The notes under the pieces were generated by a model. The model was not told the origin of the DNA and did not search any database. It saw nothing but the letters and a program-made list of their open reading frames with translations. Made by a program: the position numbers and the translations under genes. This document shows, one piece after another, positions 7,484-12,755 of a stretch of DNA of 12,755 nt; positions within the stretch are counted from its first letter, which is position 1, and each line of letters opens with the position of its first letter. The stretch lies in NCBI GenBank assembly GCA_024998705.1, contig JACOEF010000529.1, forward strand, positions 1 to 12,755, given 5' to 3'. This DNA is from Nitrospira sp. (lineage in GTDB: Bacteria; Nitrospirota; Nitrospiria; Nitrospirales; Nitrospiraceae).

Positions 7484-7506
7484 ACCAACCTTAGAATAAG
7501 GTTGGT
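7484..7506. promoter_or_regulatory. Perfect inverted repeat (10-bp arms, 3-base centre) upstream of the PilZ pair
   Basis: The arms ACCAACCTTA (7484-7493) and TAAGGTTGGT (7497-7506) are exact reverse complements around GAA. The right arm overlaps a candidate -35 box of the PilZ operon, so it could be an operator for a dimeric regulator. It could also form a tight hairpin, but lacks a T-run. Confidence 0.6.
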
Positions 7507-7531
7507 AACAAGTGCAGCCCAACCCTCTAAT
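7502..7531 (+). promoter_or_regulatory. Candidate sigma-70 promoter of the PilZ operon
   Basis: TTGGTA (7502-7507) and TCTAAT (7526-7531) are separated by 18 bases. Transcription would begin near 7538, inside a perfect 10-bp palindrome, CTACTAGTAG (7533-7542). ATG 7564 follows, with a G-rich weak ribosome-binding site at 7555-7559. The match is by eye. Confidence 0.35.
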
Positions 7532-7532
7532 G

Positions 7533-7542
7533 CTACTAGTAG
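7533..7542. repeat. Perfect 10-bp palindrome CTACTAGTAG
   Basis: The palindrome lies at the predicted transcription start of the PilZ genes. Its ACTAGT core occurs a second time at 7472-7477, on the other side of the 7484-7506 inverted repeat. It may be part of a regulator site or chance. Confidence 0.35.
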
Positions 7543-7563
7543 GAACCGCGGAATGGGGGCATC

Positions 7564-7917
7564 ATGAGAAAGCGATATAGCCAACGAGTCTCGGTCAACT
7601 GTTCGGTGATACTTGCCGGAGAGAACGTCGTTGCTGAAGGTCGCGCGCTCGACCTGTCACTTCCAGGCTGCCTCCTGGTGAGCTCGAAAAGAATGTATCC
7701 GGGAGAATATATTCAGCTTCAATTGTTCCTGCCCGACCAACAGCCCCCGTTGCATGTCACACTCGCAGCCATCCGATGGGTTGACGGATTTAAGTTTGGC
7801 ACCGAATTTATTCGCACATCTAGAATCGACCAAGATCGACTCAACGAATTCATGCGTAAGCATCCTGGATATGACGGCTCAGCAACCCGGAAAGTGCGGC
7901 CGGCTCTCATTACCTAA
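7564..7917 (+). CDS. Single-domain PilZ protein (first of pair)
   Basis: This 117-aa cytoplasmic protein consists of one PilZ domain, the common c-di-GMP receptor fold. Both ligand motifs are intact: RxxxR at R4-R8 (RYSQR) and DxSxxG at D30-S32-G35 (DLSLPG). The strand IRWVDGFKFGTEFI (about 70-83) is typical of the end of the barrel. No output domain is attached, so it must act by binding a partner. It heads a two-gene unit, with 21 bases to the next gene. The ribosome-binding site before ATG 7564 is weak (GGGGG four bases upstream). Confidence 0.85.
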   Translation: MRKRYSQRVSVNCSVILAGENVVAEGRALDLSLPGCLLVSSKRMYPGEYIQLQLFLPDQQPPLHVTLAAIRWVDGFKFGTEFIRTSRIDQDRLNEFMRKHPGYDGSATRKVRPALIT

Positions 7918-7938
7918 CCACGCTGGGGGAGGCGCACC

Positions 7939-8280
7939 ATGCCGAAGCACTTTAAGCTCCGTACCTTCCAGAGAGCCATGATTTGTGGCACGGGATACTA
8001 TCTCTCGGAAGATTTTCTGGGGAAAGGTACCGTCTGGGATATGTCGTCAGGGGGATGGCGAATCCAAGGTGACCATCAAGTCAAGATTGGCATGAGACTC
8101 ACACTGCGAATGGACCTACCTGAGGAACAGGTCCCACTGGAAATCGAACGGGCCGTCGTACAATGGGTCAGCGGACAGGACTTCGGGGTCCACATCCAAA
8201 AAATTCATCCCTCAACAGCACTCAAACTGGAACGTTTCATCGGACGCCATCTGTGTATACTTCCGCACGTGGAGCGCTAA
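7939..8280 (+). CDS. Single-domain PilZ protein (second of pair)
   Basis: This 113-aa protein is also a stand-alone PilZ domain. It has RxxxR at R8-R12 (RTFQR) and DxSxxG at D34-S36-G39 (DMSSGG), then the late strand VVQWVSGQDFGVHI. ATG 7939 has a strong Shine-Dalgarno (GGGGGAGG 7925-7932, six bases away), much better than that of the first gene, so it may be translated more strongly. The two PilZ proteins are clearly diverged from each other outside the motifs, which suggests an old duplication or separate partners. Its stop (8278-8280) overlaps the stop of the convergent glrR gene. Confidence 0.85.
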   Translation: MPKHFKLRTFQRAMICGTGYYLSEDFLGKGTVWDMSSGGWRIQGDHQVKIGMRLTLRMDLPEEQVPLEIERAVVQWVSGQDFGVHIQKIHPSTALKLERFIGRHLCILPHVER

Positions 8281-9692
8281 GCGTCCCTAACCTCCTCCGT
8301 TACTTCCTCCAGATCGCTCAGATCAAGATCCGGACGCTCTTTCATCATGGACGGATGTAGCCCGTATTTTTTCAACATCTTATAGAAATCTGCACGATAT
8401 CTGCCGGCAAATTGTGCCGCACGAGAGATATTCCCTCCCGTCATCTGAAGCACATTGCGCAAGTAGGTCCGCTCAAACTCCTCTTTGGCTTCGGTCAATG
8501 GTTTCAGACCAATGTCTGAGGTCACACCAGCCGTCGGAAGCAAGTCTGGCAACACCATATCCTGCCGAGACATCACCACCGCCTTCTCCACTGCGTTTTC
8601 CAGCTCCCGCACATTGCCCGGCCAAGGATACGCCATCAGTCGATGCATAGCGGCCGGGGTAAATCCTCGAACATCCTTATTCGAGCGTTTGGCGCTCTGT
8701 TTCAGGAAGTGCTGCGCGAGAAGCGGGATATCATCTTTCCGTTCACGCAATGGTGGAACCAAGAGGGGTACTACAGATATTCGGTAGTAGAGATCATGCC
8801 GGAAGGCTCCACTCTTCACACTTTCCGCTAAATCTTTGTTGGTCGCTGTGATAATCCGCACGTCGATCTTCGTTGCATGATCGGCGCCGACCTCCCACAC
8901 TTCCCGTTCCTGCACCGCACGTAGAAGTTTCACCTGCATAGGCAAGGACATTTCAGCAATCTCGTCAAGAAAGATAGTCCCCCCGTTTGCACTTTGAAAG
9001 AGACCCCGCTTGGCGGTCATGGCACTGGTAAATGCACCGCGAATATGTCCGAATAATTCACTCTCGAAGAGTCCCTCACTGATCGCCGCACAATTCAAGG
9101 CCACGAATGGCCCTTTTGAGCGACGACTATTCGCATGGAGGACACGAGCCAGCACTTCTTTCCCCGTTCCGGTCTCGCCGGTTAAAAGGATGGTGGCATC
9201 TGAATCCGCAATTTGCGCGACCTGCTGAAACAATCGCTGCATGGCAGGACTTCTGGCAATCACGTTCTCCAGGCCGTACAGTTCTTTCACTAACGATTTG
9301 AGTCGTTGAATCTCCCGGGTCATCCGCAGTTGGATCAACGCCTTGTCAATCGTGGCCTTCAATTCTTTGTCATCGAACGGCTTGGTCAGATAACCGAACG
9401 CCCCACGTTGCATCGCCTCCACGGCATTAGGGATACTTCCGTGGGCCGTGAGGATGATGACTGGCAAACCCGGCTGAATCTGCAGGAGTTCTTCGGTCAG
9501 CACCAGTCCATCCTCTGCTCGCTACCGTAAGTCGGTAATGGCGATGTCAAACGTTTCCTGGCGCGCGGCCATGAGCGCATCCCGGCTACAGGTGCACGGC
9601 GTCACCGAAAGACCAAGCGCGGAGAGCCGCATCCTCAACAGATGCAGCAGGCCTTCGTCATCATCTACGACAAGAATGCGTTCCTGCTCCAT
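8277..9692 (-). pseudogene. glrR: GlrR/QseF-type sigma-54 response regulator with an in-frame TAG in the receiver domain
   Basis: The full frame from ATG 9692 (AGGGAT at 9697-9702 upstream) would encode 471 aa: receiver (1-about 120), AAA+ sigma-54 activator domain and Fis-type HTH (about 425-455). The receiver has D11, D12, phosphoacceptor D54, T82 and K104. The AAA+ part has Walker A GETGTGKE (172-179), GAFTSA (219-224, a mild variant of the sigma-54-contacting GAFTGA loop) and Walker B FLDE (D243-E244). Codon 57 (9522-9524) is TAG in the context D54-L-R-stop-R-A-E-D-G. The frame is identical on both sides, so this is a single-codon nonsense change, not a frameshift; DLRLRAEDG with TTG would be one base away. 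The rest shows no decay. Re-initiation at GTG 9503 would give 408 aa lacking D54. It is the third gene of the kinase-lipoprotein-regulator operon, eight bases after the lipoprotein stop. In E. coli, GlrR activates sigma-54 promoters such as glmY. Confidence 0.85.
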
Positions 9693-9700
9693 GGCGATCC

Positions 9701-10480
9701 CTATGGTTTGGACGACTCCGACTGTTGTGGTGAAACTACATTCGACGGGGGTTTGATCGGACGGGTTTTTCCTCTCATTTCCTGATCAATGCGTTTGAGC
9801 GCTTCCAACTGACCGGTGAGTTCCTCGATCTTTCGATCACGCTCGTTAACTTGTCGCTGCAGGCTTTGGAGGGTGGCGGGCTCGATGGACATACGAGGGC
9901 TTTCCCGTCTGGAATTGAACAGCTCGACCTTCCGCTCCTGATCTTGAAGCTCTCGTTGCATCGCCTCCAGCGTCTGAGCTTCACTATCTTGCAGCGCCCG
10001 CAACTGCTGAATCGTGAGTTCGCGGCCAAGCAGATCGTGGACCGTTCGCTCAATGGTCTGGGAGAGAATCCCCTGTGTGCGGGCGATGGCTGGAGCACTC
10101 CACACGGAACGGATCCAGGATTGATCGGCGGGCACTTCTTCACCCTGTAGCAATTGCAGCCAGAGGCGGCTCGATGCAGCCAATTGGCCTTTTGGCGCGA
10201 CAGCAATGACCTTCTCAAAATACTGGCTGGCTGACTCGCGACTTTCATACAGCGACGCCAGCGCGCGGGCGAAGAATACATGATCACAGGTATTTTTACT
10301 AGCGCATTTGGATGCCAACTGATTTTCTTTACGTATAAGAGCCTGGAGAGTCTTGCTGTCGCCCCTCTCACCGGAAAAATAGGGAGCCTGGAGAGGGGGC
10401 GGAGTGACGGTGCTACAGCCAGCAGACAATCCTCCCCCTAGCGCAAGCAAGACCATGCTTATAGTTGAAAAAAACCGCAC
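9701..10480 (-). CDS. qseG: QseG-like outer-membrane lipoprotein of the GlrK-GlrR system
   Basis: GTG 10480 overlaps the kinase stop by one base (TAGTG) and gives 259 aa with a neat lipoprotein signal: Arg at residue 2, hydrophobic core, lipobox LSAGC with Cys22. Serine follows the cysteine, so outer-membrane sorting is expected. A longer start (GTG 10510) would add 10 residues inside the kinase gene and spoil the signal peptide. The mature protein has a helical N-terminal part with two cysteines (59 and 65) and two coiled-coil stretches (about 150-188 and 202-232), ending in a polar tail. Length, architecture and place between kinase and regulator match E. coli QseG (237 aa), which controls the kinase from the outer membrane. 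Sequence identity looks low, so the name rests largely on synteny and layout. Confidence 0.8.
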   Translation of the reverse strand: MRFFSTISMVLLALGGGLSAGCSTVTPPPLQAPYFSGERGDSKTLQALIRKENQLASKCASKNTCDHVFFARALASLYESRESASQYFEKVIAVAPKGQLAASSRLWLQLLQGEEVPADQSWIRSVWSAPAIARTQGILSQTIERTVHDLLGRELTIQQLRALQDSEAQTLEAMQRELQDQERKVELFNSRRESPRMSIEPATLQSLQRQVNERDRKIEELTGQLEALKRIDQEMRGKTRPIKPPSNVVSPQQSESSKP

Positions 10481-11955
10481 TATGCCAATAACCCCGGTTT
10501 TGTCAGACACAAGAAAAACCGCACCGTCGTTCCTTTCCCAACTTCACTCTCCACCCAGATGCGACCACCATGAGCTTCCACTACCTTTTTGGCAAGGGCC
10601 AACCCCAGTCCGCTGCCGACGGAGGCATGTCGAGTTTTGGTGCGGCCTTGATAAAATCGCTCAAAGATATGTGGCACTTCCTCCGCCGGGATGCCGGGTC
10701 CCGAGTCCATGACATCAACGAACAAGAGGCCTTCCTCACGCCTCGGCACCATCTGAAGTCTCACGGCTGCCCCTTCAGCACTGTACTTCAACGCATTCGA
10801 GAGCAGATTGTCCAGCACTTGTTCGATCCGCGTGCTGTCCGCCCGCACCCAGTACCGTTCAGGTGGCGCCTCCACCTGAAGCTGTACCTGCTTCGCATCA
10901 GCCAATAACCTGATTTTATTGACCGAAATATCTGCCACGCGACGGAGATCCGTGGGAACAAACCGGTACTCCATCATACCGGACTCCATTTTCGACAGAT
11001 CCAGAATGGTCGAAATAAGGGACATCAACCGGCGGCTGCTATCCGACATGATCCGTAGCGTAGTGCGCTGGTCCTGCGTCAGGGGACCGGGAATTTCATC
11101 CAGGAGCAGATGAGTCCCCTCCTGAATGGAGGCCATCGGCGTGCGAAGTTCGTGCGAGACGTGGGCAAGAAACTCGCTTTTAATCTCGTCCAGTTGCTGC
11201 AGCCGGGCTCCCATCCACTTCACAGTATCGCCCAACTCGCGCAGTTCTCGAGGCGCCTGGCCATCCAGGCTGGCCTGAAAATTCCCCTGCCCCATCTCCT
11301 GAATCGTCGATTGTAGTCGCCGCAACGGACGAAGAATGTTGTAACTTGCCACCGAGGCCAGACCGAGCCCGAATAACAACGCCACCAGGATCAACTGCCG
11401 CGTGACCGATTCCGCCTGAATCGAGCTAGCGCGGGATTCATTGACCCCCACCGCAATACGTGATTCGTGCAACCCAATGTACTGCTGCAAATTCGAGGCT
11501 ATGCTGCCGGCCAACGCCTCCCGCCGCTCATCATAGTAGCCCGCATCCGACTGCACCGTTTGTCCTCCGGTCTCCGCCAGTTGTGTCTGAAAGAGTTCCA
11601 AATGCGCCTGCTGAATCCGTTCCACCGCCTTGAGCAGTCGCATCTCCGACTCAGATGTGGCTTGCGCGAGCAAGCCTTGGAGGACGAGCTGAAACTCTTT
11701 GCTTTCTGCGTCGAAGTGCTCGAGAAAGGTAGCGGCGGGCACTGCCACGTACTTTTTCTCGCTGTGAACCTGTTCATAGAACGAGCTCAATAACCGTTTG
11801 GCCGACTCAATTTCAGGATGATGATGCGAGCCGACCTCGGTATTGAGCCCAGCCAATGTTCGGATTTGCAACAAAGCATAGACATTGACGGCTGTCATCA
11901 CTGCAATGATGACCACATACGTCAGAATCAGTCGCCAGAAAATCGAGAGGCGCAC
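10480..11955 (-). CDS. glrK: GlrK/QseE-type membrane sensor histidine kinase
   Basis: The 491-aa protein has a membrane segment at about 5-27, a helical periplasmic sensor region (about 28-185), a second membrane segment (about 186-206), HAMP, HisKA and HATPase domains. The phosphorylated histidine is H268 in SHELRTPMASIQEGTHLL; N387 marks the N box (LDNLLSNALKYS) and D417-G421 the G1 box (DSGPG), with GSGLGLAL as G2. The stretch from PRELRELG through the H box to GPLTQDQ aligns closely with E. coli GlrK (475 aa) as I recall it. The start is GTG 11955, with GGGGAGG (11966-11972) ten bases upstream; the frame remains open further upstream, but that part overlaps the next gene and has no kinase-like content. 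HHH at about 43-45 just outside the first membrane segment is notable and could bind metal or sense pH, which is speculation. It is the first gene of the glrK-qseG-glrR operon. Confidence 0.92.
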   Translation of the reverse strand: MRLSIFWRLILTYVVIIAVMTAVNVYALLQIRTLAGLNTEVGSHHHPEIESAKRLLSSFYEQVHSEKKYVAVPAATFLEHFDAESKEFQLVLQGLLAQATSESEMRLLKAVERIQQAHLELFQTQLAETGGQTVQSDAGYYDERREALAGSIASNLQQYIGLHESRIAVGVNESRASSIQAESVTRQLILVALLFGLGLASVASYNILRPLRRLQSTIQEMGQGNFQASLDGQAPRELRELGDTVKWMGARLQQLDEIKSEFLAHVSHELRTPMASIQEGTHLLLDEIPGPLTQDQRTTLRIMSDSSRRLMSLISTILDLSKMESGMMEYRFVPTDLRRVADISVNKIRLLADAKQVQLQVEAPPERYWVRADSTRIEQVLDNLLSNALKYSAEGAAVRLQMVPRREEGLLFVDVMDSGPGIPAEEVPHIFERFYQGRTKTRHASVGSGLGLALAKKVVEAHGGRIWVESEVGKGTTVRFFLCLTKPGLLA

Positions 11956-12101
11956 GATGGCGCATCCTCCCCGGTGAATCGCACATGGATCAGGGCATTC
12001 TGCAGTGTAGGTTAAGCCATACACCACTTCGTGCACGCCCTCAACAAGTTCTCCATATTGTGCAACGCACAGGGATGAACTATGGACGGCTGGAGTGCGC
12101 C

Positions 12102-12755
12102 CTATCGGGCGGAGTCGTGGAAGTGCGATTGGTACAAGCGCTGTCGCCGGGAGGTTGCGGAGAGGGCGACGAACAGGTGGCCACGAAAGATCAGCATGCC
12201 GACCATGAGCGGCGGAGTCAGCAACAGGGCTATCATGCCGGTCAGTTCCGCAGAAATCCCCAAATCTGTGAGCCAGGCGCTGAGCACGGTAAACGGCACA
12301 AACACCAGTTGGATGAAATCCAATCCCGCCCCCCGCCCCAGCTGACTGGACAGCTTGAAAAATAGGGAGAGTCCGAGAGGCGCCAGGACCAACGCCATCG
12401 GCAGGAACCATTCGATCCAGTTGTCGAGCACGAAATCGTAACTTCGCTTCAAGACATCAAGGGGTGAATCGTGCCGGGTCAAATAGATGACTGCCGGCGC
12501 GGGGTTCAGGAGAATGAACACCAACAACAAACAGGCGGTGACGAGAAACTGGCTGTCAGGGTTCGCGCGCAGGCTCGTATCCAGAAGCATGGTGGGAATC
12601 CACAACACAAATCCCACGCTGATGACGTCCCAGAAATAGTGCCCCATACTCTCGACCGCATCACCCATCGTAATGGTCCGCATACCTTTAACAGACTGCT
12701 CGATCAAGCTGAGGATCGCACCGATCAGGACCGCATTGACGGCACCCAGCAAAAA
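12102..12755 (-). CDS. Multi-pass membrane protein of unknown function (partial, 5' end beyond window)
   Basis: The frame is open to the right edge and ends at TAG 12102-12104; 217 codons are visible. The first codons at the edge are not a credible start, so the gene continues to the right. Several hydrophobic stretches suggest at least five membrane helices (for example FVLWIPTMLLD, FLVTACLLLVFILL, FLPMALVLAPLGLSLFF, MIALLLTPPLMVGMLIF). The tail is basic and polar (SRRQRLYQSHFHDSAR). The phrase NPAPAVIYLTRHDSPLDVLKRSYDF sits in a loop. I do not recognise a family. It lies 146 bases upstream of glrK on the same strand; I saw no terminator between them, so cotranscription is possible. Confidence 0.8.
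   Translation of the reverse strand, partial: FLLGAVNAVLIGAILSLIEQSVKGMRTITMGDAVESMGHYFWDVISVGFVLWIPTMLLDTSLRANPDSQFLVTACLLLVFILLNPAPAVIYLTRHDSPLDVLKRSYDFVLDNWIEWFLPMALVLAPLGLSLFFKLSSQLGRGAGLDFIQLVFVPFTVLSAWLTDLGISAELTGMIALLLTPPLMVGMLIFRGHLFVALSATSRRQRLYQSHFHDSAR

Larger units (their letters stand above)
7255..7563. other. Divergent regulatory region between HExxH gene and PilZ operon
   Basis: This is 309 bases with no convincing gene. It contains a promoter and Shine-Dalgarno for the leftward HExxH gene, a candidate promoter for the rightward PilZ pair, two perfect 10-bp-arm inverted repeats, a 10-bp perfect palindrome and a GC-rich fold (7409-7448). A short plus-strand frame at 7287-7499 lies across the left inverted repeat and has no ribosome-binding site, so I do not call it. 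Confidence 0.7.

Noticed and set aside
9503..9692. A frameshift in glrR
   Set aside because: Receiver motifs before and after the stop are in the same frame, so only codon 57 is affected.
10481..10510. The lipoprotein starting at GTG 10510
   Set aside because: GTG 10480 overlaps the kinase stop (TAGTG) and gives a proper lipoprotein signal peptide; the longer form puts polar residues in front of it.
11956..12411. A longer N-terminal extension of the sensor kinase (frame open to 12411)
   Set aside because: It overlaps the 12102 membrane-protein gene, has no membrane or sensor features, and GTG 11955 has a Shine-Dalgarno and starts exactly at the first membrane helix.

Overview
The window looks like chromosomal DNA of a GC-rich, Gram-negative bacterium. 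Strong Shine-Dalgarno sequences, a lipoprotein signal, a sigma-54 activator and an exported multicopper oxidase all fit. The gene set and protein style suggest a Nitrospira-like member of Nitrospirota, but that is inference; no rRNA or other marker gene is present. I see no insertion sequence, phage gene, CRISPR array, tRNA or rRNA.

Layout. (1) 1-2130, minus: a large secreted multicopper oxidase that runs off the left edge. (2) 2131-2496: divergent intergenic region. (3) 2497-5435, plus: a two-gene unit, a KimA-type potassium transporter whose stop overlaps the start of an exported protein with Ig-like and PKD-like domains. (4) 5436-5703: convergent gap with small tandem hairpins and a possible 69-codon ORF on the minus strand. 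(5) 5704-7254, minus: a stand-alone protein of the HExxH-motif family (putative alpha-ketoglutarate-dependent peptide hydroxylase). (6) 7255-7563: divergent regulatory region with two perfect 10-bp inverted repeats and a 10-bp palindrome, placed on or beside candidate promoters. (7) 7564-8280, plus: two tandem single-domain PilZ proteins, both with intact c-di-GMP-binding motifs. (8) 8277-11955, minus: a glrK-qseG-glrR (qseE-qseG-qseF) type operon, i.e. sensor kinase, outer-membrane lipoprotein and sigma-54 response regulator. (9) 12102-12755, minus: the 3' part of a multi-pass membrane protein that runs off the right edge.

How the genes work together. The kinase, lipoprotein and regulator have the same order as the envelope-stress/GlmY-controlling system of enterobacteria and should form one signalling module. 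As read here the regulator carries an in-frame TAG three codons after its phosphoacceptor aspartate. The output arm is therefore broken, re-initiated without a working receiver domain, or misread by a base error. The PilZ pair points to c-di-GMP signalling, and KimA homologues are tied to c-di-AMP and potassium homeostasis in Firmicutes; neither link can be proven from this window. The most novel-looking material is the HExxH protein with its palindromic promoter region and possible downstream small ORF, and the interrupted glrR.
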